NCBI RefSeq assembly: GCF_900129075.1
Contig: NZ_FQVH01000012.1
Coordinates: 1 to 63,112, forward strand
From: Caldanaerobius fijiensis DSM 17918
GTDB taxonomy: Bacteria; Bacillota; Thermoanaerobacteria; Thermoanaerobacterales; Caldanaerobiaceae
Length of the DNA: 63,112 nt
Reading direction: 5' to 3'
The notes under the pieces were generated by a model. It was not told the origin of the DNA. It worked only from the letters and a program-made list of their open reading frames with translations, and ran no database searches. Of this stretch, positions 28,933 through 38,376 are shown piece by piece. Made by a program: the position numbers and the translations under genes. The first letter of the stretch is position 1. Each line of letters starts with the position of its first letter.

Positions 28933-29331
28933 TTGGAGTACGGGATACAGGTTGGCTTGAACTCAACTATAGAGACTATTGTGGAAGAAAAAGACCTGGC
29001 GGTCACCTATGGCAGTGGCAGTGTCAGAGTATTGGCGACACCTGCCATGATATCGCTTATGGAAAAAGCTGCTATGTTCTCGGTGGAGCTGCACTTGCCC
29101 GGTGATAAGGCTACAGTGGGCACCAATATAGCTGTCAAGCATTTACGGCCTACTCCGCTGGGGATGAAAATAAGGATATATGCTGAACTTATAAATATAG
29201 ATAATAGAAGGCTAACATTTAAGGTTGAAGCCTACGATGAGGTGGAGAAAATAGGCGAAGGTACCCATGAAAGATACATAATAGACGTAGATAAATTTAT
29301 GGAAAAATGTGAAAACAAATTAAATAGGTAG
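28933..29331 (+). CDS. Hotdog-fold thioesterase (FlK-like)
   Basis: 132 residues from TTG 28933; the longer frame from 28813 overlaps ftsH and the terminator. The pattern [36 protein letters not shown] and [16 protein letters not shown] is the fluoroacetyl-CoA-thioesterase-like hotdog family common next to C1 or CoA metabolism in anaerobes. It should cleave a small acyl-CoA. It ends 18 bp before fhs. Confidence 0.8.
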   Translation: MEYGIQVGLNSTIETIVEEKDLAVTYGSGSVRVLATPAMISLMEKAAMFSVELHLPGDKATVGTNIAVKHLRPTPLGMKIRIYAELINIDNRRLTFKVEAYDEVEKIGEGTHERYIIDVDKFMEKCENKLNR

Positions 29332-29348
29332 AGGTGGTATTTGGTATC

Positions 29349-31019
29349 ATGCTGAGCGATATCGAAATTGCGCGAAACGCAAAACTTAAACCCATTGGAG
29401 ATATAGCGAGATCGCTGGACATATCTGAAGATTATATAGAGTATTATGGTAAGTACAAGGCAAAAATATCCCTGGAACTGCTAAAAAAGCTGGAAAGCAA
29501 ACCTAATGGTAAGTTGATCTTGGTTACATCAATTAATCCTACACCAGCGGGGGAAGGCAAGTCTACTGTAACTATCGGTTTAGGACAGGCTCTTGCTAAA
29601 TTACATAAAAAGGTTGTCGTTGCTTTGAGGGAACCGTCCCTTGGCCCATGTATGGGCCTTAAAGGAGGGGCCACCGGCGGAGGTTATTCTCAGGTGGTCC
29701 CTATGGAAGATATAAACCTCCATTTTACCGGTGATATCCACGCCATCTCATCTGCTCACAACCTGCTTTCTGCTATGATAGACAACCACATTCACCATGG
29801 CAATAAACTCCATATAGATCCATGTCGGATACTTTGGAAACGGGCTCTGGATTTGAATGATAGGGCGCTAAGGGAGATTGTTGTAGGTCTTGGAGGTAAG
29901 CGAAACGGTTACCCTAGAGAAGATAGCTTTATTATAACAGTGGCTTCGGAGATAATGGCGATACTATGCCTTGCTGAAGACCTTGCCGATTTAAAGAAGC
30001 GCTTAGGAGATATTATCGTGGCATATGACACAGAGGGCAATCCCGTTACGGCAAGAGATCTTAAAGCAGACGGGGCCATGACTGCTCTTCTCAAAGACGC
30101 TATAAAGCCTAATCTGGTCCAGACCATTGAAGGGGTGCCGGCGATTATTCATGGCGGACCGTTTGCCAATATAGCCCATGGCTGTAACAGTCTCATTGCA
30201 ACTAGAATGGCTTTAAAATTGGGAGATTATGTGGTCACAGAGGCTGGTTTTGGAGCGGACCTTGGCGCGGAAAAGTTTCTCGATATCAAGTGCAGAATGG
30301 GCGGGCTGAAACCCGATGAAATAGTAGTTGTTGCCACCATAAGAGCGCTGAAGATGCATGGAGGGGTTAAAAAAGGCGAGCTGTCACAGGAAAACCTCGA
30401 TGCCCTGCACAAGGGTTTTGATAACCTTAAAAGGCATGTAGAAAACATGAGAAAATACAGGGTGCCTGTCACAGTAGCCATAAATGCTTTTGCGGAAGAT
30501 ACACCTGACGAAGTGGAATTACTTACAGAGATGTGCAAGAGAATAGGTGTAAAAGCGGTATTTACTGACGTGTGGGCAAGAGGCGGCGAAGGCGGCATAC
30601 AATTGGCTCAGGAGGTACTTAGCGTACTGGAAAATCAGGAGAGCAAATATGAACCTTTGTATGATTTAGATCTCTCCATTGAAGAAAAGATTGAAAAAAT
30701 CACAAAAGAGTTGTACGGCGGTTCTGGTGTTTTATATACGCCAGAAGCTAGAAGAGAGATAAAAAGAATCACCAAGATGGGTATGGATAAATTGCCTGTA
30801 TGTATTGCTAAGACGCAATACTCATTTTCTGATAATCCCAGGCTTTTAGGAGCTCCTGATGGATTTGAGGTCACTGTGCGGGAAGTGTACTTATCTGCAG
30901 GAGCAAGGTTTATCGTAGCTATAATGGGCGATATCATGCTTATGCCCGGATTACCTGAGCATCCTGCTGCCGAAAACATTGACGTAAATGAAAATGGAGA
31001 AATAACCGGTCTTTTTTAA
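29349..31019 (+). CDS. fhs: Formate-tetrahydrofolate ligase
   Basis: 556 residues from ATG 29349; this start gives the usual [17 protein letters not shown]-terminus. The nucleotide site [18 protein letters not shown] and [19 protein letters not shown] are family hallmarks. It makes 10-formyl-THF from formate and ATP in the methyl branch of the Wood-Ljungdahl pathway or in purine synthesis. Adjacent folate genes support a C1 locus. Whether the host is an acetogen cannot be told here. Confidence 0.96.
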   Translation: MLSDIEIARNAKLKPIGDIARSLDISEDYIEYYGKYKAKISLELLKKLESKPNGKLILVTSINPTPAGEGKSTVTIGLGQALAKLHKKVVVALREPSLGPCMGLKGGATGGGYSQVVPMEDINLHFTGDIHAISSAHNLLSAMIDNHIHHGNKLHIDPCRILWKRALDLNDRALREIVVGLGGKRNGYPREDSFIITVASEIMAILCLAEDLADLKKRLGDIIVAYDTEGNPVTARDLKADGAMTALLKDAIKPNLVQTIEGVPAIIHGGPFANIAHGCNSLIATRMALKLGDYVVTEAGFGADLGAEKFLDIKCRMGGLKPDEIVVVATIRALKMHGGVKKGELSQENLDALHKGFDNLKRHVENMRKYRVPVTVAINAFAEDTPDEVELLTEMCKRIGVKAVFTDVWARGGEGGIQLAQEVLSVLENQESKYEPLYDLDLSIEEKIEKITKELYGGSGVLYTPEARREIKRITKMGMDKLPVCIAKTQYSFSDNPRLLGAPDGFEVTVREVYLSAGARFIVAIMGDIMLMPGLPEHPAAENIDVNENGEITGLF

Positions 31020-31087
31020 GATAATAAAAGTTCAATGATATAGCAGTGGTGTTTTTGCGTTAAGTAAGAGAGAGGAGGGGAAGACAG

Positions 31088-32263
31088 TTGGAAGGCCGAT
31101 TTATGCCTTTTTATAGCAGAGAAGATGCAATGTCCGAATTAAAGAGGATTGGTGTAAGCGAAGGGGCGCTGGAGATACTAGCCGATAAGATGGACTATAT
31201 AATTGTAAAGGTAAATAAGGTGAAAGCTGTCGCTGCTAATATATTAAAGCAGGAGATGCTGTCCTTAGGCGGTGATGTAGCGGTACACAGGGGATGTGTT
31301 AACTGCTCTGTAGAACATACGGATGTCATCGTTATGGGTACTTTTAAACAATATAAGATGCTGATCGAGAAACTTAAAGCTCAGCCTTATTTTGGGCTGG
31401 ATCATATAGGGGCGATTTTTGGTGAGCTTTTAAACAATCGGGTTAAAAGACCTGCAACTATAGAAACTCCAAGGTATAAGCTGCCACTTGGCAAAAAAAC
31501 GTACATAATGGGGATATTAAACGTGACACCTGATTCTTTTTCTGATGGGGGGAAATATACTGATATTCAAAAAGCGATAAACCGCGCCAAAGCAATGGTG
31601 GATGAGGGCGCCGATATCATTGATGTTGGTGGCGAATCTACCAGACCGGGTTATACACCTGTCCCTCTGGAAGAAGAACTTCATAGAGTTATACCTGTGA
31701 TAGAGAGGCTCGTAAAGGAGATTAAAGTGCCTATATCCGTTGATACAACCAAAGCAGAGGTCGCCAGGCGCGCCATTGAACTTGGAGCAGATATAATAAA
31801 CGATCAGTGGGGTTTACAAGGAGATCCAGCCATGGCTAAAGTGGCAGCGGAGCACAATGTTCCTGTCGTCGTGATGTTTAATAAAAATGACCGACAATAC
31901 GAAGATATTATAGGAGAACATCTGGCCTTTTTGCATCGTTCTGTGGATATAGCTGTAAAAGCAGGTTTGAACAGAGATAAAATCATAATAGATCCCGGGA
32001 TAGGCTTTGGCAAGAGTCCGGAACAAAACCTGTACGTCATGAAACACCTTTCGGAATTTAAAAGTCTTGGTTTACCGATACTGCTTGGTACATCGCGCAA
32101 ATCCATGATAGGGCATGTGCTTGAATTGCCGGTGGGTGATAGGATTGAAGGCACAGCGGCAACAGTTGCATATGGTATAACACAGGGTGTGGATATAGTA
32201 AGGGTGCATGACGTTAAAGAAATGGCCAGGGTCGCCAGGATGACAGATGCTATGGTAAGGTAG
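31088..32263 (+). CDS. folP: Dihydropteroate synthase with N-terminal extension
   Basis: 391 residues from TTG 31088 (GAGGAGGGG upstream). Residues about 130-390 are DHPS: GILNVTPDSFSDGG, DVGGESTRPG, SVDTTKAEVA, DPGIGFGKS and TSRKSMIG. The first 120 residues are an extra domain seen in some clostridial DHPS proteins; its role is unclear. It condenses pABA with the pterin pyrophosphate. folB, usual between folP and folK in Bacillus, is absent here. Confidence 0.92.
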   Translation: MEGRFMPFYSREDAMSELKRIGVSEGALEILADKMDYIIVKVNKVKAVAANILKQEMLSLGGDVAVHRGCVNCSVEHTDVIVMGTFKQYKMLIEKLKAQPYFGLDHIGAIFGELLNNRVKRPATIETPRYKLPLGKKTYIMGILNVTPDSFSDGGKYTDIQKAINRAKAMVDEGADIIDVGGESTRPGYTPVPLEEELHRVIPVIERLVKEIKVPISVDTTKAEVARRAIELGADIINDQWGLQGDPAMAKVAAEHNVPVVVMFNKNDRQYEDIIGEHLAFLHRSVDIAVKAGLNRDKIIIDPGIGFGKSPEQNLYVMKHLSEFKSLGLPILLGTSRKSMIGHVLELPVGDRIEGTAATVAYGITQGVDIVRVHDVKEMARVARMTDAMVR

Positions 32264-32271
32264 TGATTTTT

Positions 32272-32760
32272 ATGCCGATTGCTTATTTAAGTATAGGTTC
32301 CAATCTGGGAGATAGATACGGATTTTTAAAAAAAGCTATAGCAGCCCTTCAAGATGCCGGCATAGAAATAGTAAGATGTTCTTCTGTTTATGAGACCATT
32401 CCCGTAGGGTATATAGAGCAACCAAATTTCTTAAACGCTGTTCTGGAGGTGCAGACAAATTATTCTCCACACCAGTTACTGGATATTATACATGCCGTGG
32501 AAAGGGATCTGGGAAGGCAGCGAAATATACGTTGGGGACCTAGGACTATTGATATAGATATACTTCTGTATGATGAAATATATGTATCGGATGAGGATCT
32601 GGTTATTCCCCATCCAGAGATGTTGAAGAGAGCGTTTGTACTGGTGCCCCTTGGCGAAATCCGCCCTGATATAGTATTGAATAAAAAACCTGTTGCATAT
32701 TATATAGATTTATTAAAAGAACAGGGTATAAAAAAGCTCAAAAACTTGCCACTATTGTAG
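32272..32760 (+). CDS. folK: 2-amino-4-hydroxy-6-hydroxymethyldihydropteridine pyrophosphokinase
   Basis: 162 residues from ATG 32272 (AAGGTAGTGA upstream, in the end of folP). Motifs AYLSIGSNLGDR, FLNAVLEVQT and RWGPRTIDIDILLYD are diagnostic of HPPK. It supplies the pterin substrate of FolP. Normal length. Confidence 0.95.
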   Translation: MPIAYLSIGSNLGDRYGFLKKAIAALQDAGIEIVRCSSVYETIPVGYIEQPNFLNAVLEVQTNYSPHQLLDIIHAVERDLGRQRNIRWGPRTIDIDILLYDEIYVSDEDLVIPHPEMLKRAFVLVPLGEIRPDIVLNKKPVAYYIDLLKEQGIKKLKNLPLL

Positions 32761-32807
32761 ATATGGTGGTATAATAATTACAATGGGTGAATATTTGGCT
32801 AAAAATT

Positions 32808-32836
32808 TTGACAGAAGAGAGGCGCTACAATACAAA
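32808..32836 (+). promoter_or_regulatory. Candidate sigma-A promoter of the decarboxylase operon
   Basis: TTGACA (32808-32813), 17-bp spacer, TACAAA (32831-32836), 36 bp before the mmdA start. The -35 is consensus and the -10 weak. Confidence 0.45.
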
Positions 32837-32871
32837 CAAGATCACATGAGTATAGAATGGAGGTATGAGTT

Positions 32872-34422
32872 GTGGGTATTGAGCAGAAGATAGAAGAGCT
32901 TCGGGCCAGAAGAGAGGCCATTGAAAAAGGCGGAGGCGATCAAAAAATTGAAAAACAGCACGCCGCTGGCAAGTTTACAGCCAGAGAACGTCTTCAAATG
33001 CTTTTTGACGAAGGATCGTTTGTAGAGCTGGATGCCTTCGTGGAGCACAGGAGCACAGATTTTAACATGGCCAATACAAAAGCTCCGGGAGAGGGTGTTG
33101 TTACCGGATACGGGACAGTAAATGGCCAGCTGGTATACGCGTATGCCCAGGATTTTACGGTAATAGGTGGTTCTTTAGGCGAGATGCATGCCAAGAAGAT
33201 CTGTAAGGTGCTCGATCTCGCCATGAAGACGGGCGCACCTATTGTGGGTATAAATGACTCGGGAGGTGCCAGGATTCAGGAAGGCGTAGATGCATTATCG
33301 GGGTACGGAAGCATATTTTACAGAAATACCATGGCGTCGGGGGTAATACCTCAGATAACAGTTATCATGGGTCCATGCGCTGGTGGCGCTGTATATTCGC
33401 CTGCGTTGACTGATTTTATAATTATGGTTGATAAGACCAGCCAGATGTTTATAACAGGACCACAGGTGATAAAGGCCGTTACAGGCGAAGATGTCACAGC
33501 AGAAGAGTTGGGAGGCGCTATTACCCATAATACAAAGAGTGGTGTAGCGCATCTGGTGGGTTCTGATGAAAAAAGCGCTATCGCGCTGGTTAAAAAGCTT
33601 TTAAGCTATTTACCACCGAATAATTTAGAGGAAGCTCCCTATTACAGCACTGATGATGATTTGAACAGGATAGAGGAATCTTTAAACGATATATTACCGG
33701 ATAATAGCAATAAACCTTATGATATGAAGGAGATCATAACAAAGATCGTTGACAATGGTGACTTTTTTGAAATTCAGCCTTTCTTTGCGCAGAATATCAT
33801 AGTGGGATTTGGTCGGCTGAATGGCAGGACAGTAGGCATTGTTGCTAATCAGCCCAAGGTATTTGCAGGGAGCCTTGACATCAATGCCTCTGATAAGGCT
33901 GCGAGGTTTATAAGGGTATGCGATGCATTTAATATTCCGCTTCTAAATCTGGTGGATGTCCCTGGATTCCTTCCAGGAACGGATCAAGAATACGGGGGAA
34001 TCATAAGGCATGGTGCCAAGATGCTGTACGCTTATTCTGAAGCGTCGGTACCCAAGGTTACAATGATAATAAGGAAGGCTTATGGTGGAGCTTATATAGC
34101 TATGTGCAGCAAAGAACTGGGCGCTGATGTGGTTTATGCGTGGCCTACGGCGGAAATAGCTGTTATGGGACCTGAAGGAGCAGCTAATATCGTGTTTAGA
34201 AAAGAGATAGAGGAATCAGAAGATCCTGTTGCCACCAGACAGCAGAAGATAGAGGAATACAGGTCCGAATTTGCCAACCCCTATAGGGCAGCTGCCAGAG
34301 GATATGTAGATGACGTCATAGTCCCGGCAGAGTCCAGACCCAGGTTGATCGCTGCTTTTGAGATGTTAACGGGCAAGAGGGAAAGCAGGCCGCCCAAAAA
34401 GCACGGCAATATGCCTTTGTAG
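32872..34422 (+). CDS. mmdA: Methylmalonyl-CoA (propionyl-CoA) carboxyltransferase/decarboxylase alpha subunit
   Basis: 516 residues from GTG 32872 (GGAGGTATG upstream). Biotin-dependent carboxyltransferase with [28 protein letters not shown] and [18 protein letters not shown]. It moves the carboxyl group from an acyl-CoA to the biotin of the carrier protein. With the gamma, carrier and beta subunits downstream it forms a Na+-translocating methylmalonyl-CoA decarboxylase. A malonyl- or glutaconyl-CoA substrate cannot be excluded. Confidence 0.92.
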   Translation: MGIEQKIEELRARREAIEKGGGDQKIEKQHAAGKFTARERLQMLFDEGSFVELDAFVEHRSTDFNMANTKAPGEGVVTGYGTVNGQLVYAYAQDFTVIGGSLGEMHAKKICKVLDLAMKTGAPIVGINDSGGARIQEGVDALSGYGSIFYRNTMASGVIPQITVIMGPCAGGAVYSPALTDFIIMVDKTSQMFITGPQVIKAVTGEDVTAEELGGAITHNTKSGVAHLVGSDEKSAIALVKKLLSYLPPNNLEEAPYYSTDDDLNRIEESLNDILPDNSNKPYDMKEIITKIVDNGDFFEIQPFFAQNIIVGFGRLNGRTVGIVANQPKVFAGSLDINASDKAARFIRVCDAFNIPLLNLVDVPGFLPGTDQEYGGIIRHGAKMLYAYSEASVPKVTMIIRKAYGGAYIAMCSKELGADVVYAWPTAEIAVMGPEGAANIVFRKEIEESEDPVATRQQKIEEYRSEFANPYRAAARGYVDDVIVPAESRPRLIAAFEMLTGKRESRPPKKHGNMPL

Positions 34423-34434
34423 AGGTGATATTTT

Positions 34435-34812
34435 ATGAGCTTTATTCAATCTCTGGAAGAGAATATAATGATAACGGTCCTCGGTATGGGTATTGTATTT
34501 GCTGTATTGATAGTATTAAGCATTGTAATACTATTGTTTAAATACATAAAAGGGGATAGTCAGCCAAATAAGCCATCGGAGGAGATGGGCCAAAGCAACC
34601 AAGAAGGCCAATATTTAGCTGATGAAGATGTTCCGGTAGAGGATACAAACGGTGAAAAAGACGAAGAGCTTATTGCAGTGATATCGGCTGCTATAGCTGC
34701 ATATGGCGCCGGGGACTTCAAATTAAGGATAAGATCCATAAAAAAAGTGGGACAGGTTGGGTCAACATGGGCTATGGCCGGTAGAAATGATATTATAAAT
34801 TCAAGAATATGA
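34435..34812 (+). CDS. OadG-family decarboxylase gamma/delta subunit
   Basis: 125 residues: one N-terminal membrane helix (MITVLGMGIVFAVLIVLSIV), an acidic linker, and a C-terminal tail SAAIAAYGAGDFKLRIRSIKKV. This is the OadG/MmdD layout. It anchors the cytosolic carboxyltransferase to the membrane beta subunit. It sits between mmdA and the carrier gene. Confidence 0.85.
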   Translation: MSFIQSLEENIMITVLGMGIVFAVLIVLSIVILLFKYIKGDSQPNKPSEEMGQSNQEGQYLADEDVPVEDTNGEKDEELIAVISAAIAAYGAGDFKLRIRSIKKVGQVGSTWAMAGRNDIINSRI

Positions 34813-34828
34813 GATAGGAGGTATACTT

Positions 34829-35242
34829 ATGAAAAAATTTAATGTCACTGTAAATGGCAACACATATGAGGTTTTAGTGGAAGAGGTCAAGTTGGATGCC
34901 GGTGAGGAAACTATAACTGTGCCTAAGGTAGATGTTCCTGTAAATCAGCCTAAGGTTGAAGTATCAGCTCCAAAAGCTACTAAAGAAGAGAAACCAGCAG
35001 CAGAAACTAAGAAAGCTGTACCTGCAGGCGGTTTTAAGATCAATGCGCCTATGCCAGGTACTATACTGGACGTTCGCGTTAAAGAGGGACAGGCCGTAAA
35101 AAGAGGCGATGTGGTGATGATTTTAGAGGCTATGAAGATGGAAAACGAAATAATAGCGCCACAGGATGGTACCGTGGTATCAGTTCAGGTATCTAAAGGT
35201 GCATCTGTCAATACGGGTGATGTGCTTTTAGTCCTGAAATAA
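34829..35242 (+). CDS. Biotin carboxyl carrier protein of the decarboxylase pump
   Basis: 137 residues. A Pro/Ala/Lys-rich linker (about 45-70) precedes the biotinyl domain, with the target lysine K103 in EAMKMEN. AGGAGGT lies 9 bases before ATG. It shuttles CO2 from the alpha to the beta subunit and must be biotinylated, presumably by the BirA encoded at 37354. Confidence 0.93.
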   Translation: MKKFNVTVNGNTYEVLVEEVKLDAGEETITVPKVDVPVNQPKVEVSAPKATKEEKPAAETKKAVPAGGFKINAPMPGTILDVRVKEGQAVKRGDVVMILEAMKMENEIIAPQDGTVVSVQVSKGASVNTGDVLLVLK

Positions 35243-35264
35243 TGCAGGAGAGGTGAATAGTTCT

Positions 35265-36431
35265 ATGTTACAAGCACTTATCGACCTCTGGAATCAGAGC
35301 GGTTTTGCTTCGATTTCATGGGGACATATAGTAATGATCTTGGTGTCGCTAATACTTATTTACCTTGCTGTAGCAAAAAAATATGAGCCACTTTTGCTCT
35401 TGCCTATATCATTTGGCATGTTATTGGCTAACCTGCCCCTGGCCGGGCTGATGCAGCCTCCTACATATGAGATAGGTAAAGATGGGCTTCCGGTACTTAA
35501 AAGCGTAGGCGGGCTACTCTATTACCTTTATCAAGGGGACTTTTTAGGCATATTTCCACCGCTCATATTCCTCGGCGTTGGTGCTATGACGGATTTTGGC
35601 CCCCTTATAGCCAATCCGTTAAGTATACTCATGGGTGCAGCAGCCCAGCTAGGTGTATTCATAACATTTAATGTGGCATCAATCTTTCTTGGTTATACCA
35701 TGAAAGAAGCAGCAGCTATAGGGATTATAGGCGGAGCTGATGGTCCTACAGCCATTTATCTAACTACAAGGTTGGCGCCACATTTGCTGGGACCTATAGC
35801 TGTTGCTGCTTATTCCTATATGGCCCTGGTGCCAATTATACAGCCACCCATTATGAGACTCCTTACTACCAAGGAAGAACGGGAAATCGTGATGGAACAG
35901 TTAAGGCCTGTATCCAAGACAGAAAAGATCATATTCCCTATTGTCGTGACCATACTGGTTTCTTTGATATTGCCTCCGGCGGCGCCCCTTATAGGTATGC
36001 TTATGATGGGCAATCTGTTTAGAGAGTCAGGGGTTGTAGAGAGGCTATCAAAGACCGCTCAAAATGAGCTCAACAATATAATCGTCATATTCTTAGGTAC
36101 ATCAGTAGGAGCTACGGCCAGCGCTGAAAGATTCTTAAATCCAAAGACACTAGGTATCATAGCTCTTGGTCTTGTGGCTTTTGCGGTATCCACCGCAGGC
36201 GGTGTTATACTGGGCAAGATAATGAACTGGATATCAGGAGGCAAAATCAATCCGCTTATAGGCTCTGCCGGTGTTTCAGCTGTTCCTATGGCGGCAAGGG
36301 TGTCTCAGGTTGAAGCACAAAAGGCAAGACCTGGCAATTTCGTACTGATGCACGCTATGGGTCCAAATGTTGCGGGCGTAATAGGTACAGCTGTAGCAGC
36401 AGGTGTGTTTTTGTCGATATTTGGACATTAA
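35265..36431 (+). CDS. Na+-translocating decarboxylase beta subunit
   Basis: 388 residues from ATG 35265 (GGAGAGGTG upstream). About nine to eleven membrane helices with [16 protein letters not shown], holding the conserved Asp for Na+ passage, and [14 protein letters not shown] near the end. It decarboxylates carboxybiotin and exports Na+, giving ion-motive force to a fermenting cell. Same family as OadB/MmdB/GcdB. A hairpin terminator follows. Confidence 0.92.
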   Translation: MLQALIDLWNQSGFASISWGHIVMILVSLILIYLAVAKKYEPLLLLPISFGMLLANLPLAGLMQPPTYEIGKDGLPVLKSVGGLLYYLYQGDFLGIFPPLIFLGVGAMTDFGPLIANPLSILMGAAAQLGVFITFNVASIFLGYTMKEAAAIGIIGGADGPTAIYLTTRLAPHLLGPIAVAAYSYMALVPIIQPPIMRLLTTKEEREIVMEQLRPVSKTEKIIFPIVVTILVSLILPPAAPLIGMLMMGNLFRESGVVERLSKTAQNELNNIIVIFLGTSVGATASAERFLNPKTLGIIALGLVAFAVSTAGGVILGKIMNWISGGKINPLIGSAGVSAVPMAARVSQVEAQKARPGNFVLMHAMGPNVAGVIGTAVAAGVFLSIFGH

Positions 36432-36474
36432 TGTTGATAAAGTTCTAGTATGGTAATTATTCTTATAAAATGGT

Positions 36475-36511
36475 TTCAAAGGTCTCATCCTTAAAAGATG
36501 AGGCCTTTGAA
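36475..36511 (+). terminator. Hairpin after the decarboxylase operon
   Basis: TTCAAAGGTCTCATC (36475-36489) pairs with GATGAGGCCTTTGAA (36497-36511) with one mismatch around a 7-nt loop, followed by GTTTTATGGTTTT. The U-tract is interrupted, so efficiency is uncertain. The rest of 36512-36620 shows nothing but a short 18-codon frame with no family. Confidence 0.6.
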
Positions 36512-36622
36512 GTTTTATGGTTTTAAAGAAGTACAAGGAAGTTATAAAAGTGGCTAAAAAGAAGGAAGAATAAAACAAAAGAGAATTGGGAACTTGTACT
36601 TGACATAAACTTTCAAATATAG

Positions 36623-36651
36623 TTGAATAATCTCAGCATTAAATGTATAAT
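36623..36651 (+). promoter_or_regulatory. Candidate sigma-A promoter of the ECF S component
   Basis: TTGAAT (36623-36628), 17-bp spacer, TATAAT (36646-36651). Transcription would begin near 36658, right where the leader stem starts, leaving about 105 nt of untranslated leader. Confidence 0.6.
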
Positions 36652-36657
36652 ATAATT

Positions 36658-36762
36658 GCCGGCATCGCAATGAGCCGGACAGGACGATGCGTAAATTGAG
36701 GATTTATATCAGTTTAGGGTCGTCCGGTATCCTAAAAAGGAACTGGAACGGAGGTGCTATGT
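36658..36762 (+). ncRNA. Structured leader, candidate riboswitch or cis-regulatory RNA
   Basis: Stem 1 is CCGGC (36659-36663) with GCCGG (36674-36678). Its loop base pairs as ATCG (36664-36667) with CGAT (36685-36688), giving an H-type pseudoknot, or as GCATCG/CGATGC if stem 1 opens. A later strand, TCGTCCGG (36720-36727), can pair with either GGACGA (36682-36687) or CCGGAC (36675-36680). The hairpin CCGGTATCC/GGAACTGG (36724-36746, one bulged A) lies directly ahead of the CGGAGGTG ribosome site. Mutually exclusive pairings before a vitamin-transporter gene suggest translational control. No match to a known class is certain. Confidence 0.5.
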
Positions 36763-37281
36763 ATGATTAAAAGTAACGCCAGGTCACAGGTTAAGACCAG
36801 GCAACTGACGACGGCGGGTCTGTTGTCAGCATTATCTGTCGTGTTGAGCATGACGCCACTGGGTTATATACCGCTGGGGATAGCGTCTGCTACGACGATG
36901 CACATACCTGCTATTATAGGCGCGGTGTTGGAGGGACCGTACGTAGGTGCTGCTATCGGTTTAATTTTTGGACTTACTAGCTTTTTGAGATCAACCACTC
37001 CATTATTTGCCGATCCAAGGGTTGCTATTATTCCAAGACTACTGATAGGGATCATTGCATACTTCGTGTACCGGTGGACCAAGAGTACTCCGCTGGCTGC
37101 TGTAGCAGGAACCCTCACAAATACCGTAGGTGTCCTGACGACGGCAGTAATGCTGAAGTATTTAACGCCTCAGGTGGCGTGGGGCATTGCTTTGAAAAAT
37201 GGCATATTTGAGATAATCGTTGCTGTGTTGCTGACGACAGCCATCGTAAAAGCAGTAAATAGAGCTAGAGCGAATGGTTGA
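36763..37281 (+). CDS. ECF transporter S component, possibly pantothenate (PanT-like)
   Basis: 172 residues from ATG 36763 (GGAGGTG 6 bases upstream). About six hydrophobic helices; SATTMHIPAIIGAVLEGPYVGAAIGLIFG is the strong S-component signature. It would bind a vitamin at nanomolar level and use a shared ECF energy module. coaX (pantothenate kinase) and birA follow in the same direction, so pantothenate or biotin are candidates. The sequence does not look like BioY. The structured leader suggests metabolite control. Confidence 0.7.
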   Translation: MIKSNARSQVKTRQLTTAGLLSALSVVLSMTPLGYIPLGIASATTMHIPAIIGAVLEGPYVGAAIGLIFGLTSFLRSTTPLFADPRVAIIPRLLIGIIAYFVYRWTKSTPLAAVAGTLTNTVGVLTTAVMLKYLTPQVAWGIALKNGIFEIIVAVLLTTAIVKAVNRARANG

Positions 37282-37291
37282 AAGAGATTTA

Positions 37292-37311
37292 AGCAGGCTT
37301 TTTAGCCTGCT
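37292..37311 (+). terminator. Hairpin between ECF S component and birA
   Basis: AGCAGGCT-TTTT-AGCCTGCT is a perfect 8-bp stem, but the following sequence is CTTATAATTTTTATA without an immediate U-run. Possibly a weak terminator or processing hairpin. Confidence 0.45.
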
Positions 37312-37353
37312 CTTATAATTTTTATATACGATATATGGGGAAGGCGTATAGAT

Positions 37354-38376
37354 ATGGCAGAAGATATTAATTTATTGCTTAAGATGTTAAAAGAGAACAA
37401 AGGGAATTATGTCTCAGGGCAGGAGATCTGTGAGATGATGGGAGTATCCAGGACAGCTGTATGGAAGCACGTCAATGTCTTGAGAGAAATGGGTTATGTC
37501 ATACAATCCTCTACAAAAAGGGGGTATATGCTGGTCAAAGAGCCTGATATACTTACTTATGATGAAGTCGGACCTTACTTGAAAACAAAGTACATAGGCA
37601 GGAATTACATATATCGAAAATCGGTGGACTCTACCAATACGATGGCAAAATCCCTTCCCCAAGATACACCTGAAGGCTCATTGGTCATAGCCGAGGAACA
37701 GACGGCGGGGAGGGGCAGAACCGGAAAATCGTGGGAGTCGCCGAGGAATAAAGGTATCTGGATGTCCCTTTATTTGAAGCCTGATATATTGCCGCAGGAT
37801 GCACCACTTATCACCCATGTGGCGGCCCTCGCGGTAGTAAGAGCTATAAAAAGTGTTACTGGAATTACTCCAGGAATTAAGTGGCCCAACGATGTGATAA
37901 TAGACGGCAAAAAGGTATGTGGAATATTGACGGAGTTAAACGCAGAAATGGATTGTGTAAATTATGTAGTGGTGGGTATAGGAATAAATGTAAATACGGA
38001 AAAATTTCCGGATGAATTAAAAGATGTGGCTACATCACTTTTGATAGAATACAGGAAGATTGGAACACATAAAGCAAGAAATGATACCAAGGGTCTTATC
38101 GACAGGAAGCATTTATTGGCTGAAGTGCTTAACCATTTTGAGATGCTGTATGAAAAATTTTTAAGTGGAGAGGTTGCCGATATAATAAGAGAATGCAAAA
38201 AATTGTCTGTTACTTTAGGCAAATCTGTCAGAATTATAACTAAAGGTGGAGGATTTGATGCCATAGCAGTCGACATCGACGACAGAGGGGCTCTTATTGT
38301 GGAGAGAGAAGACGGCAGCAGGCAAGCGGTGATTGCTGGTGAAGTTTCTGTTAGAGGGGTGTTGGGCTATGTATAA
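37354..38376 (+). CDS. birA: Bifunctional biotin-[carboxylase] ligase / biotin operon repressor
   Basis: 340 residues. An N-terminal winged helix (NYVSGQEICEMMGVSRTAVWKH) is followed by the ligase domain with GRGRTGKSWESP near 119-130 and KWPNDVIIDGKKVCGILTE, then the C-terminal SH3-like domain. It attaches biotin to the carrier at 34829 and may repress biotin genes. It overlaps the next gene by 8 bp. Confidence 0.93.
   Translation: MAEDINLLLKMLKENKGNYVSGQEICEMMGVSRTAVWKHVNVLREMGYVIQSSTKRGYMLVKEPDILTYDEVGPYLKTKYIGRNYIYRKSVDSTNTMAKSLPQDTPEGSLVIAEEQTAGRGRTGKSWESPRNKGIWMSLYLKPDILPQDAPLITHVAALAVVRAIKSVTGITPGIKWPNDVIIDGKKVCGILTELNAEMDCVNYVVVGIGINVNTEKFPDELKDVATSLLIEYRKIGTHKARNDTKGLIDRKHLLAEVLNHFEMLYEKFLSGEVADIIRECKKLSVTLGKSVRIITKGGGFDAIAVDIDDRGALIVEREDGSRQAVIAGEVSVRGVLGYV

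Noticed and set aside
29334-29348. GTG start of fhs five codons upstream
   Set aside because: The ribosome site overlaps that codon, and ATG 29349 gives the standard protein N-terminus.
36518-36574. Short 18-codon frame after the decarboxylase terminator
   Set aside because: No ribosome site, very lysine-rich, no recognisable family.
36658-36690. Guanidine-III riboswitch
   Set aside because: It shares CCGG arms and a CAGGAC stretch with that class, but lacks the conserved ACGAGG loop as I recall it, is far from the ribosome site and precedes a gene of a different kind.
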